Origin: Oscillospiraceae bacterium MB08-C2-2
Lineage (GTDB): Bacteria; Bacillota; Clostridia; Oscillospirales; Ruminococcaceae
NCBI GenBank assembly: GCA_035621215.1
Contig: CP141729.1
Span: 2,874,944-2,938,943 of the forward strand
Direction: 5' to 3'
Length of the DNA: 64,000 nt
Part shown: positions 56,071 to 63,778 of the stretch, piece after piece
Numbering within the stretch: the stretch's first letter is position 1
Layout of the letters: each line of letters starts with the position of its first letter
The notes under the pieces: generated by a model
Databases searched by the model: none
What the model was told of the DNA's origin: nothing
The model's input: the letters and a program-made list of their open reading frames with translations, nothing else
Translations under genes and position numbers: made by a program

Positions 56071-57006
56071 ATGGCACAAATTATAGGCGTACGCTTTAAA
56101 AGTGTAGGCAAGATATACTATTTTGATCCTGTGGAACTGGAAGTGACCAAGGGAGACCGTGTCATTGTGGAAACCGCCCGGGGCGTGGAATGCGGTGATG
56201 TTGTGCTTTCCAACCGGGAGGTTGAGGATGATAAGGTGGTTCAGCCCCTGAAACGGGTGCTGCGCAAGGCCAATCAGGAGGATTTGCTCCAGCTGGAGGC
56301 CAACCGGGAAAAGGAAGTCTTTGCCCTTGCAGTCTGCAACGAGAAAATCCGCAAGCATAAGCTGGAAATGAAGCTCATTTCGGTGGAATACACCTTTGAT
56401 AACAACAAGGTGCTGTTTTATTTCACGGCCGAAGGCCGGGTGGATTTCCGCAATTTGGTCAAGGATTTGGCGGCGGTGCTCCGCACCCGCATTGAGCTGC
56501 GCCAGATTGGTGTCCGGGATGAGGCCAAGATTTTGGGTGGGCTGGGCATCTGCGGCAGACCCTTCTGCTGTGCTACCTTTTTGGGTGAGTTCCAGCCGGT
56601 ATCCATCAAGATGCCTAAGGAACAGGGGCTTTCCCTCAACCCTACCAAGATTTCCGGCACCTGCGGGCGGCTGATGTGCTGCCTGAAATACGAGCAGAAT
56701 GCCTATGAGGATTTACTGCGGACAACCCCTCGTGTGGGCGCGCAGGTCACCACGCCGGAAGGCCCGGGTGTTGTCACCGAAGTGAGCCTTTTGACCGGTA
56801 TGCTCAAAATTCGCCTGGATAAAAGCACCTCCGGGGGAAGCAGCCCTTTCCATAAGGATACCATCAAGGTGATTAAGGATGGTTCCCGCAGCAAAGGCGG
56901 GAAATCCAGACCCGCAGGTGGCAAAGATAAAAACAATGAGAACAAAGCATTTGCCTCAGGAGACGAAATGACAGAAGAAGAGCTTTCAGCTCTTGCGGAT
57001 GAATAA
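56071..57006 (+). CDS. ricT: RicT (YaaT, PSP1 domain)
   Basis: AGGAGG precedes ATG 56071. The 311-residue protein carries the PSP1 core with Ile-Cys-Gly-Arg-Pro-Phe-Cys-Cys and Thr-Cys-Gly-Arg-Leu-Met-Cys-Cys-Leu-Lys-Tyr-Glu, the Cys pairs that bind Fe-S clusters in the RicAFT complex of B. subtilis. That complex assists mRNA processing by RNase Y and development. The C-terminal 50 residues are low-complexity and charged. It ends the cluster at a strong terminator. Confidence 0.93.
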   Translation: MAQIIGVRFKSVGKIYYFDPVELEVTKGDRVIVETARGVECGDVVLSNREVEDDKVVQPLKRVLRKANQEDLLQLEANREKEVFALAVCNEKIRKHKLEMKLISVEYTFDNNKVLFYFTAEGRVDFRNLVKDLAAVLRTRIELRQIGVRDEAKILGGLGICGRPFCCATFLGEFQPVSIKMPKEQGLSLNPTKISGTCGRLMCCLKYEQNAYEDLLRTTPRVGAQVTTPEGPGVVTEVSLLTGMLKIRLDKSTSGGSSPFHKDTIKVIKDGSRSKGGKSRPAGGKDKNNENKAFASGDEMTEEELSALADE

Positions 57007-57061
57007 AACCACTTAAAATTTTTCGCGCCTGCTTGGCAATTTACAAAATATTTATAGTAAA

Positions 57062-57106
57062 GAACGCCCGGATCGCTTACTCAAAGCTTTCCCGGGCGTT
57101 CTTTTT
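57062..57106 (+). terminator. Terminator between ricT and the second biotin ligase
   Basis: A 10-bp perfect stem (57062-57071 with 57092-57101) is followed by TTTTT. It lies between convergent genes. Confidence 0.85.
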
Positions 57107-57112
57107 GTTTTA

Positions 57113-57901
57113 TCAGGTATATCCATACAGGCCGCGGACAGAGGCCTCTCCGCTTCGGATAATTTTTTCCTGCCCGTCAACCCGGCAGATCAGCCCGCCA
57201 TCCTCTGCAATGCCCAGTGCTTCCCCAAGGGTTTCCCGGTCAGCGTCCACAATACGGACCTTTTTGCCCAGTGTGACACACCGTTCCGAATAGGCTGTCT
57301 TTAAAGCAGAAAATCCGCTTAAAGCGTAGATATCCAATATTTCTTCCAGCTTATTGAGAATTTCTCCCCCAATTTGAGCAATATCCCAATATTTTTGTGT
57401 AGCCAGAAACAGCGAAGTTGCATATTCTAGATTAAGGCCGCACAGCTGCTCTGCTGTTTGCTGTGTATTGACGCCGATCCCCACCACAGTCCAGACCTGA
57501 TTCCCTAGTATGCGGCTTTCGCACAGAATGCCGCACAGCTTTTTTTCGGCAAGGATGCAATCGTTGCTCCACTTCAGGCCGATTTGCAGACCGGTCAGAC
57601 CTTCCAGCCCTTGGGATACGGCAAGCCCCACCAACAGCGGGAGCTGGCCCAGTTGAGCGGGAGTATACCCAGCCAGCAGCACCGATAAGGCCAAGGCTTT
57701 ATCCGGCAGTTCCAGCCATTGCCGACCCAGCCGACCCTTGCCCGCTGTTTGCAGCGAGGCGGTAGCACTGGCACCGTGGCAAAGCTCCCCAGCCCTGCGC
57801 TTGAGATAATCGTTGGTGGAATCCACCGTTTCCAAGTGGATGTGACAGCGGCCCAGCTCCCGGGTTTTCAGGCCGCTCAGCCCCTTAACTGCCCCGCTCA
57901 C
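57113..57901 (-). CDS. Second biotin-protein ligase, without DNA-binding domain
   Basis: GTG 57901 overlaps the phosphodiesterase stop by four bases; longer frames run into that gene. The 262 residues begin directly with the catalytic domain: Glu-Thr-Val-Asp-Ser-Thr-Asn-Asp-Tyr-Leu, Gly-Lys-Gly-Arg-Leu-Gly-Arg, Leu-Lys-Trp-Ser-Asn-Asp and Val-Gly-Ile-Gly-Val-Asn-Thr. The winged helix of BirA is missing, so it is a class I ligase and cannot repress. It may serve a special carboxylase or back up BirA. Confidence 0.88.
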   Translation of the reverse strand: MSGAVKGLSGLKTRELGRCHIHLETVDSTNDYLKRRAGELCHGASATASLQTAGKGRLGRQWLELPDKALALSVLLAGYTPAQLGQLPLLVGLAVSQGLEGLTGLQIGLKWSNDCILAEKKLCGILCESRILGNQVWTVVGIGVNTQQTAEQLCGLNLEYATSLFLATQKYWDIAQIGGEILNKLEEILDIYALSGFSALKTAYSERCVTLGKKVRIVDADRETLGEALGIAEDGGLICRVDGQEKIIRSGEASVRGLYGYT

Positions 57902-58380
57902 AGAAGCTTTACCACGTTGCAGAAAATCCCTTGATCTGTGATGTCCACAATCCCATAGGAGGGCCAATCTCCCTCACGGGGGCGGCTGACACTGCCGGGG
58001 TTAAGCAGATAAATTCCATTTTCATAGGTGGAGAGCGACTGGTGTGTGTGGCCGAACAGGGCGATCTGGCAATTGTTTTCTCTGGCGGCGGCCACCAAAT
58101 CGTAGGTAGAATCTTTCACATGATACAGGTGACCATGGGTGCAGAGAATGCGCACCGAGCCCCAGTTGAGATACACCGTTCCTTTCAGCTCCGGGTTCCA
58201 ATCGCAGTTTCCCCGCACCTGAACAAGACGCTTATCCGTTTTAGCCGAGGCGGTAATCTCAGCCCAATCCCCATCGCCGTCCCCCAAAAAAATATAGCCA
58301 TCTGCCAGAGGCTGTTGAAAAAAAGCCTCCCGCAAAGCGGAAACTCGCCCATGACTATCCGAAAAAACAGCTAAACGCAT
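57898..58380 (-). CDS. YfcE/MJ0936-family metallophosphoesterase
   Basis: The 160-residue protein has the calcineurin-like metal motifs: Ser-Asp-Ser-His-Gly, Gly-Asp-Gly-Asp, Gly-Asn-Cys-Asp, Thr-His-Gly-His and Gly-His-Thr-His. Gly-Asn-Cys-Asp replaces the usual Gly-Asn-His/Cys-Asp, which is normal in this family. Known members are phosphodiesterases on artificial substrates; the natural substrate is unclear. It is translationally coupled to the biotin ligase. Confidence 0.9.
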   Translation of the reverse strand: MRLAVFSDSHGRVSALREAFFQQPLADGYIFLGDGDGDWAEITASAKTDKRLVQVRGNCDWNPELKGTVYLNWGSVRILCTHGHLYHVKDSTYDLVAAARENNCQIALFGHTHQSLSTYENGIYLLNPGSVSRPREGDWPSYGIVDITDQGIFCNVVKLL

Positions 58381-58573
58381 GATTATACATTCCTTTACTT
58401 GTCCCTTAATTCCACAGGAGCCGAAAAAATACCAGCTCCCCGTGTTCTGGGATGCCGGCAGCTTTAAGAGTGTTGTGAAAATCCCAGCAAAATGGGATGA
58501 ACAGGCCCTTGACCGGCATATTGATTCTTACTTTATCATAAAAATTAATTAAATGGAATAGGTGGTGCTTCTT

Positions 58574-58825
58574 TTGAACAACAATATGGGATTATCCCCC
58601 GACAAGATGAACGCCCTCATCAACATGGCCAGCAAACAGCTGGGAACTGACCCAGAGAAGCTTAAACAACAGATCGAATCCGGCCAGTTGGATAGTCTGA
58701 CTAAAAATATGAATCCAGCGGCGGGCAGCCAGCTCAGTAAGATGCTGAGCAACCCCAAGGCCGCTGAGGCTATGCTCCAAAACCCACAGGTGCAAAATAT
58801 GCTCAAAAAGCTTTTAGGGCAATAA
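58574..58825 (+). CDS. Conserved small protein of a three-gene unit (83 aa)
   Basis: TTG 58574 is favoured because AGGTGG lies six bases upstream; GTG 58562 is a weaker choice. The protein is helical with Asn-Pro-Ala-Ala-Gly-Ser-Gln-Leu, Leu-Ser-Asn-Pro-Lys-Ala-Ala-Glu-Ala-Met-Leu-Gln-Asn-Pro-Gln. The Asn-Pro-x repeats resemble STI1-like segments. The next gene uses similar Asp-Pro-Gln language (Ser-Asp-Pro-Gln-Ser). The function is unknown. Confidence 0.65.
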   Translation: MNNNMGLSPDKMNALINMASKQLGTDPEKLKQQIESGQLDSLTKNMNPAAGSQLSKMLSNPKAAEAMLQNPQVQNMLKKLLGQ

Positions 58826-58890
58826 GGCATATTCAATTGGGTTAAGATACATGACGCAACACCTAAACTCACCGTGAAAGGAAAAGGCCA

Positions 58891-60036
58891 ATGGATGATC
58901 TTTCCGCTGCCCTCGGCAGCATTTTATCCGATCCTCAAAGCGTTGCCCAGCTCCAAGCCATGGCAGCGTCTTTAGGGCTTGGAAACACAGCCTCCGGCGG
59001 TGAGAGCACAAACAATTCACCTCCGCCTCCGGCACAGCCGCCAAAGGCGCAGACCCCGGATTTATCCGGCCTTCTCTCTATGTTGGGGGGAGGCGGAAAC
59101 TCCACCGGCACCGGCTTTGATGTTTCCAAGCTGACTGCTTCGCTGAACAATCAAGCGACCCAAAATTCTGCCTCCGGGCTTTCTCTTTTAGCCTCGATGC
59201 TGGGAGGCAACAACCAGCGGGCCCCGGCTCTCCCTCCTGCACCAGCCAATAACAACGCCCCGGATCTGTCGGGGCTTTTGGCTCAGCTTGCCGGTGGACA
59301 ACCGGGCGCCTCACAGAACAAAGGAACCCCTGATCTCTCTGGTCTTGCCTCCATGCTTAGCGGCGGCGGGCAGGGCGGTGGAACCCCCGATCTTTCGGGC
59401 CTTGCCTCGATGCTTGGCGGCGGCAATCAAGGGGGCGGAACGCCCAATCTCTCCGGCCTTGCCTCTATGCTGGGTGGCAGTGGGCAAGGTGGTGCAGCCC
59501 CCGATCTTTCCGGCCTTGCCTCCATGCTTAGCGGCGGCGGGCAGGGCGGTGGAACCCCCAATCTTGCAGGCCTTGCCTCGATGCTGGGCGGCGGCCAAGG
59601 TGGGGGGAATTCCCAGGCACCTGCTTCAGGCGGCGGGTTGGATCTCAGTGCATTGACCGGCCTGCTCAACCAGAGCAGCCCTTCCAACGGTCAGAGCAGT
59701 GGTTCGGGAGGAGGCGGGCTGGATCTCAACATGCTGATGATGATTCAGAAGGCCATGTCCGCTTTTACAGCCGGGAACCAGAATGTGGAATTTATGCGGG
59801 CGCTCAAGCCCCATTTAAAGACCGAGCGTGCCAAAAAGGTGGATGATGCAGTTCGTGTTCTCCAGCTTCTCCAGTTTTACCCATTGATTAAGGAATCCGG
59901 TTTGTTTGGTGATGGCTCCGGTGGCCTGTTTGGTGATGGCTCCGGCGGATTGCTGGGCGGCCTTTTCGGAGGCGGCGGAAATGTTTTGACCAACCTATTG
60001 GGGAAATTCAATCCGTTTGGTGGTGAGAGGCGATGA
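58891..60036 (+). CDS. Gly-rich protein with 19-residue tandem repeats (381 aa)
   Basis: The N terminus (Asp-Asp-Leu-Ser-Ala-Ala-Leu-Gly-Ser-Ile-Leu-Ser-Asp-Pro-Gln) is a short amphipathic region. It is followed by a Pro-rich linker, degenerate repeats, and five consecutive 19-residue units at 145-239. Each reads roughly Gly-Thr-Pro-Asp-Leu-Ser-Gly-Leu-Ala-Ser-Met-Leu-Gly-Gly-Gly. The C-terminal 120 residues contain an ordered helical part (Ala-Leu-Lys-Pro-His-Leu-Lys-x3-Arg-Ala-Lys-Lys-Val-Asp-Asp-Ala) and a Gly/Phe tail. There is no signal peptide. The stop overlaps the next gene by ATGA. I recall similar N and C ends in other Clostridia proteins of unknown role, but not this repeat array. 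Confidence 0.75.
   Translation: MDDLSAALGSILSDPQSVAQLQAMAASLGLGNTASGGESTNNSPPPPAQPPKAQTPDLSGLLSMLGGGGNSTGTGFDVSKLTASLNNQATQNSASGLSLLASMLGGNNQRAPALPPAPANNNAPDLSGLLAQLAGGQPGASQNKGTPDLSGLASMLSGGGQGGGTPDLSGLASMLGGGNQGGGTPNLSGLASMLGGSGQGGAAPDLSGLASMLSGGGQGGGTPNLAGLASMLGGGQGGGNSQAPASGGGLDLSALTGLLNQSSPSNGQSSGSGGGGLDLNMLMMIQKAMSAFTAGNQNVEFMRALKPHLKTERAKKVDDAVRVLQLLQFYPLIKESGLFGDGSGGLFGDGSGGLLGGLFGGGGNVLTNLLGKFNPFGGERR
59323..59607 (+). repeat. Five in-frame 57-bp tandem repeats
   Basis: Units start at 59323, 59380, 59437, 59494 and 59551. Units 1 and 4 are most alike. The 57-bp period equals 19 codons and keeps the reading frame, so copy number could vary without breaking the protein. Confidence 0.9.
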
Positions 60037-60578
60037 ACGAGACAGGGCGCAAGAATTACAGCGGTTACAGCGAACGAGATATGATGCGCATGCAGCAGGA
60101 GGCTGAGGCAAGGGTTCGAGAAATGCACCAGCGTGCTCAGCAGACTGTCAACGAGGCCAACTCACGCAGCGGCAATCAATCGAGCGGTTCCAACCGGAAT
60201 ACCATGCGCAACTGGAACCCGGGGCCCAATACCCAGCGCCGCATGGCACCAAACATGAGCGCCGGGAATTCACCCGGGCAAAACACCTCTCAGCAGTCCG
60301 GCAGAGGGAGCCAGCCCAATTCCACAGCGCCCAATCAATCAAGGCCAAAGACCGGGCAAGAACAGCCGGGTTCACAAAATGAAGCCAATACGCGGGAGCA
60401 AAGCCCGCCTCAAGCCGAGGCAGCCGCCCCAAAGGCGGAAAAAACACTGATTCAGGGCCTTTTGGATTCCATTGGCATTGATGACGACCGCTTGACCATT
60501 TTGGGGCTGATGCTGATTCTGCTCAACCAGAAAGCCGATTATACTCTCATTCTCGCTTTAGGATATCTGCTGTTCTAA
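60033..60578 (+). CDS. Third protein of the unit, disordered with a C-terminal hydrophobic end (181 aa)
   Basis: It starts inside the previous stop. Residues 1-50 are charged and likely helical (Arg-Met-Gln-Gln-Glu-Ala-Glu-Ala-Arg-Val). Residues 50-130 are low-complexity Asn/Gln/Ser/Pro-rich. The last 45 residues read Ile-Gln-Gly-Leu-Leu-Asp-Ser-Ile-Gly-Ile-Asp-Asp-Asp, then two short hydrophobic helices ending Leu-Gly-Tyr-Leu-Leu-Phe. That tail could anchor in or touch the membrane. The function is unknown. Confidence 0.7.
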   Translation: MNETGRKNYSGYSERDMMRMQQEAEARVREMHQRAQQTVNEANSRSGNQSSGSNRNTMRNWNPGPNTQRRMAPNMSAGNSPGQNTSQQSGRGSQPNSTAPNQSRPKTGQEQPGSQNEANTREQSPPQAEAAAPKAEKTLIQGLLDSIGIDDDRLTILGLMLILLNQKADYTLILALGYLLF

Positions 60579-60615
60579 AGCTTAGTATGGACATATTTCC
60601 TGTCGTTCTATCCTG

Positions 60616-60645
60616 AAAAGGCCGCTTAGCGGTCTTTTCTTTTTT
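60616..60645 (+). terminator. Terminator of the three-gene unit
   Basis: A 10-bp stem with one mismatch (AAAAGGCCGC with GCGGTCTTTT, 60616-60638) continues into a T-rich tail. Confidence 0.8.
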
Positions 60646-60788
60646 GCTGTTCTACAGAAAGTGGAATTTCATTTTATTGGAATAAGTCTTTTTTCTTTTA
60701 GGACAGCATTACTATATAGTAATCGGCCTTTGTAAAAAGCGGCTGTATTAAAGGCACTTGCTGACAGTCTTATGCGGGAGGGTATACA

Positions 60789-61802
60789 ATGGGGTTTCTG
60801 ATCAGAGGAATTGTGCTGGTGCTGGTGATGGGAGCGGTGTTTGTCAACGGCTGGACCGATGCGCCCAATGCGATGGCCACTGCCGTTACAACCGGTGCAA
60901 TTTCCTTTCGGAGGGCGGCGGGGCTGTGTGCGGTGTTTAACTGCTTGGGCCTGCTGGTTATGGGGCTTTTCAATTCCTCTGTAACCACAACCATTACCCA
61001 GCTCATCGATTTCGGTGACACCCAGCGGGAGGCCTCTTTGATCGCTCTTTGTGCCGCCATGATAAGCATTGTGCTTTTTGCTGTGGGGGCATGGCTTTTT
61101 TCTATCCCCACCAGCGAAAGCCATGCCTTGATTGCGGGCATTACCGGGGCTGTGCTGGCTCTGCGGGGCACCCAAGGCATCAATAGAGTGGCTTGGGGAA
61201 AGGTTCTGACAGGGCTGATTTGGTCACTGCTGCTGGGTGCCCTGTTGGGATGGCTTGCTTTTAAGGGACTGGGCTTTTTATTTGCAGGCTGGCGGAAAAA
61301 AACGGTAGCAAAGGCACAGATTGCCTCCACCATGGTAACCGCTTTTCTTCACGGGGCGCAGGACGGCCAAAAATTTCTGGCTATTCTGGTAGTGGGGGAT
61401 GCTCTTGCAAAGCATCTTTCCCCCGGGGGGCCGGTACACCCCTTAGATCACTGGCCGCTGCTTTTGCTGGTGGGGCTGACTATGGCGCTGGGAACGCTGG
61501 TAGGGGGAGAACGCATTGTTTGGGCAGTGGGGGAAAAGATGGTTTCCCTCACCCCGGTGCAGGGAATCTGCTCCGATCTGGGTGCGGGGCTGGGGCTTTT
61601 GGCGGCCAGCCTGCTGGGGATTCCGGTCAGCACCACCCACATCAAAACCGCCGCCATTATGGGTGCCGGAAGGGCTGGTGGCGGGCGGTTGGATAAAAGC
61701 GTGGCAGGTGGTATGCTGCTGGCTTGGGCTATTACCTTTCCTGTATGCGGCCTGCTGGGCTTTTGGGTCACCCGGCTGATGCTTGTACTTTTAGGGGCAT
61801 AG
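60789..61802 (+). CDS. Inorganic phosphate transporter, PiT family
   Basis: GGGAGGG precedes ATG 60789. The 337-residue protein has about ten membrane helices and the two PiT signatures: Asn-Gly-Trp-Thr-Asp-Ala-Pro-Asn-Ala-Met-Ala-Thr in the first half and Phe-Leu-His-Gly-Ala-Gln-Asp-Gly-Gln-Lys in the second. It imports phosphate with cations. It is transcribed alone and faces rsmI, with repeat R1 copy B between. A weak stem (61826-61850) follows the stop. Confidence 0.92.
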   Translation: MGFLIRGIVLVLVMGAVFVNGWTDAPNAMATAVTTGAISFRRAAGLCAVFNCLGLLVMGLFNSSVTTTITQLIDFGDTQREASLIALCAAMISIVLFAVGAWLFSIPTSESHALIAGITGAVLALRGTQGINRVAWGKVLTGLIWSLLLGALLGWLAFKGLGFLFAGWRKKTVAKAQIASTMVTAFLHGAQDGQKFLAILVVGDALAKHLSPGGPVHPLDHWPLLLLVGLTMALGTLVGGERIVWAVGEKMVSLTPVQGICSDLGAGLGLLAASLLGIPVSTTHIKTAAIMGAGRAGGGRLDKSVAGGMLLAWAITFPVCGLLGFWVTRLMLVLLGA

Positions 61803-61859
61803 ACTGTATAGAGAAAAAATCCCCCCAAGCGGATGAAGCCGCTCAGAGGGAGAGAAACT

Positions 61860-62122
61860 TTATTTAATGCCTGCTAAACAATTCGAAAACGTAACAATAG
61901 CAATACTTTGACGGCGTTTTTGAATTGTTTAGGTGCAAGGTTTTTGGCCGAATAGGGAAAAAACCTTGCACAAAGGATTTGTGGCGTGTGCCTGCAAATC
62001 CTTTCAGGCAGCCAATCAATGGTGCTGAAACGGCAAAACAAGCCTGTTTTGCCGTCAAACAGAGCAAAAATTGCCCTGTTTGCAAATGCGCTTTGCAAAG
62101 AGGATTTGTTCAGTGGACATTA
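61860..62122 (-). repeat. Structured repeat R1, copy B
   Basis: Read on the minus strand this element starts at the TAA stop of rsmI (62120-62122) and matches copy A (23179-23442) with about 28 differences in 263 positions. Its fifth stem reads AAAGGATTTG/CAAATCCTTT where copy A has AAAGATTGGC/GCCAATCTTT. Two base pairs are thus changed on both sides. The third stem is perfect here (10 bp) and has one mismatch in copy A. It lies between convergent genes. Confidence 0.85.
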
Positions 62123-62977
62123 TTCATCGGAAGAGGCGGCAAACTGCTCCAAGGCCGCCTTATAAAGGTCGCCCTTTTTATAGCCTGTTTCCTTGGCAAT
62201 CTCCTTAGCCGCCTGACTGGTGGGAAGTCCGCCCTTTTGCAGTGAGCAGACCATAGCCACTGCCTCCTCAAAGGAGAGGGGTGTTTCCTCCTTGGGCGGG
62301 GCACCCTCCACCACCAGAACGTATTCGCCTCGGGGGCTTTGGCTGGTATAGAGGGCTACGGCCTCGGCCAGTGTGGTGCGGATGACCTCCTCGTGGAGCT
62401 TGGTCAGTTCCCGGCAGAGGGCCAGTGGGCGATCACCCCAAACCGCCAGCATATCCTCTAAGGTGCGGAGCAGCTTGTGAGGGGCCTCATAAAAAATGAG
62501 GGTGCGGGGATCGTTTCGCACCTCTTCCAGATGCGCCAGCCGCCCGTTGCGGTTCACGGTCAGAAAGCCTTCAAAGGTAAAGCGCCCGGTGGCAATTCCG
62601 GAAAGGCACAGAGCGGAAACCACAGCCGACGGCCCGGGAACCACCACCGTTTCAATGCCCGCTTCGGCGCACTGCGCCACCAGCCCTTCCCCGGGATCGG
62701 AGATACAGGGCATACCGGCATCTGTTACAACGGCACAGCTTTCTCCGGCTAAAATCCGGGCGACAATCTGCTCCCCCCGATACTGCTGGTTGTGCTCGTA
62801 GTAGCTGACCATAGGCGTCCCAATGGAAAAATGCCGCAGCAGCTTCAGGGTGACACGGGTATCCTCAGCGGCAATAAAATCCACCGTCTCCAGAGTTTGC
62901 AGAGCACGGGGGGAGATATCCCCCAAATTGCCGATGGGGGTTCCCACCAAATAAAGCTTGGACAAATTCCTCAACAC
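62120..62977 (-). CDS. rsmI: 16S rRNA 2'-O-methyltransferase RsmI (C1402)
   Basis: The 285 residues contain the tetrapyrrole-methylase-like fold with Leu-Tyr-Leu-Val-Gly-Thr-Pro-Ile-Gly-Asn-Leu-Gly-Asp near the N terminus, Glu-Asp-Thr-Arg, Asp-Ala-Gly-Met-Pro-Cys-Ile-Ser-Asp-Pro-Gly and Phe-Glu-Gly-Phe-Leu. I place the start at GTG 62977, but TTG 62974 and TTG 62965 are possible. It lies eight bases after the trmN-like gene, as in the B. subtilis yabB-yabC region. Its stop is also the first bases of repeat R1 copy B. Confidence 0.92.
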   Translation of the reverse strand: MLRNLSKLYLVGTPIGNLGDISPRALQTLETVDFIAAEDTRVTLKLLRHFSIGTPMVSYYEHNQQYRGEQIVARILAGESCAVVTDAGMPCISDPGEGLVAQCAEAGIETVVVPGPSAVVSALCLSGIATGRFTFEGFLTVNRNGRLAHLEEVRNDPRTLIFYEAPHKLLRTLEDMLAVWGDRPLALCRELTKLHEEVIRTTLAEAVALYTSQSPRGEYVLVVEGAPPKEETPLSFEEAVAMVCSLQKGGLPTSQAAKEIAKETGYKKGDLYKAALEQFAASSDE

Positions 62978-62984
62978 CTTTTGG

Positions 62985-63719
62985 TTAAATTTTCGCTGTA
63001 TAAAAAGGAAACAGCTCCTGAAGCTGACGAGAAGGGGAGTCCCCCTCCCAGCAGACAAAGGGCGCTTCTATCTGTAAAAAAGGCTTGGCCCCCCGCTTGC
63101 CCTCCACCAAAAAGAGCCATGGAGCAGTATCCCCCCGCTTTTGGACAAGCTGCAAGCGCTTGGGCTCCAGCTTCCAGCGGCGCATAGCCTCCAGTGCATC
63201 CACCAGACGCTCCGGGCGCTGGCACAGGCAAAGCCGCCCGCCAAAGCGCAGCAGACGGGCGGCCGCCTTGCAGACATCCTCTATGGTGCAGGTGACCTCG
63301 TGACGCGCCAGCCGCTGGTTTTCACCTTGATTCTGAAAGCCGGTATCCACTGCCTTATAGGGCGGGTTGCAGGTGATGATATCCAGACTGCCCGCTTCAA
63401 TTTCCGGGAGGCCCTCACGCAAATCGGCAAGCAGGGGCAGAACCCGGCCTTCCAATCCGCTTTGGGTAACCGATTGGCTCAGCTGGCCGATGGCCTGCGG
63501 CTGAATATCCACCGCAAAGGCGGATTGGGGAGCACTATCCGACCGGGCCCAGAGAAAAGGAATAATCCCACAGCCGGTTCCCAGATCGCAGGCTTTATCT
63601 TTGCGCCGAACCCCCGCAAAGGAGGCCAGAAGAAAGCTGTCCGTTCCGAAGGTGTGCTCCGGCGAAACCAACAGCCGGATACCGGCGCCAAAATCCTCCC
63701 AATGTTCGTTGTTTTCCAA
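62985..63719 (-). CDS. tRNA1(Val) adenine-N6 methyltransferase-like protein (TrmN6/YabB)
   Basis: TTG 63719 has GGAGG seven bases upstream. The 244 residues show a Rossmann methyltransferase: Asp-Leu-Gly-Thr-Gly-Cys-Gly (SAM motif I), Val-Asp-Ile-Gln, and Cys-Asn-Pro-Pro-Tyr, the N6-adenine catalytic motif. The neighbourhood with rsmI is the conserved yabB-yabC pair. The tRNA target is known for the E. coli relative and is inferred here. Confidence 0.88.
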   Translation of the reverse strand: MENNEHWEDFGAGIRLLVSPEHTFGTDSFLLASFAGVRRKDKACDLGTGCGIIPFLWARSDSAPQSAFAVDIQPQAIGQLSQSVTQSGLEGRVLPLLADLREGLPEIEAGSLDIITCNPPYKAVDTGFQNQGENQRLARHEVTCTIEDVCKAAARLLRFGGRLCLCQRPERLVDALEAMRRWKLEPKRLQLVQKRGDTAPWLFLVEGKRGAKPFLQIEAPFVCWEGDSPSRQLQELFPFYTAKI

Positions 63720-63778
63720 AAGAGAGCCTCCTAATAGCTGGTTAAAATCAAATAGCCGACAATCCAAGCATCAAGCAG

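Noticed and set aside
59323-59607. Possible CRISPR-like direct repeats
   Set aside because: The period is 57 bp without spacers, the units are in frame and encode the Gly-rich repeat; this is a coding tandem repeat.
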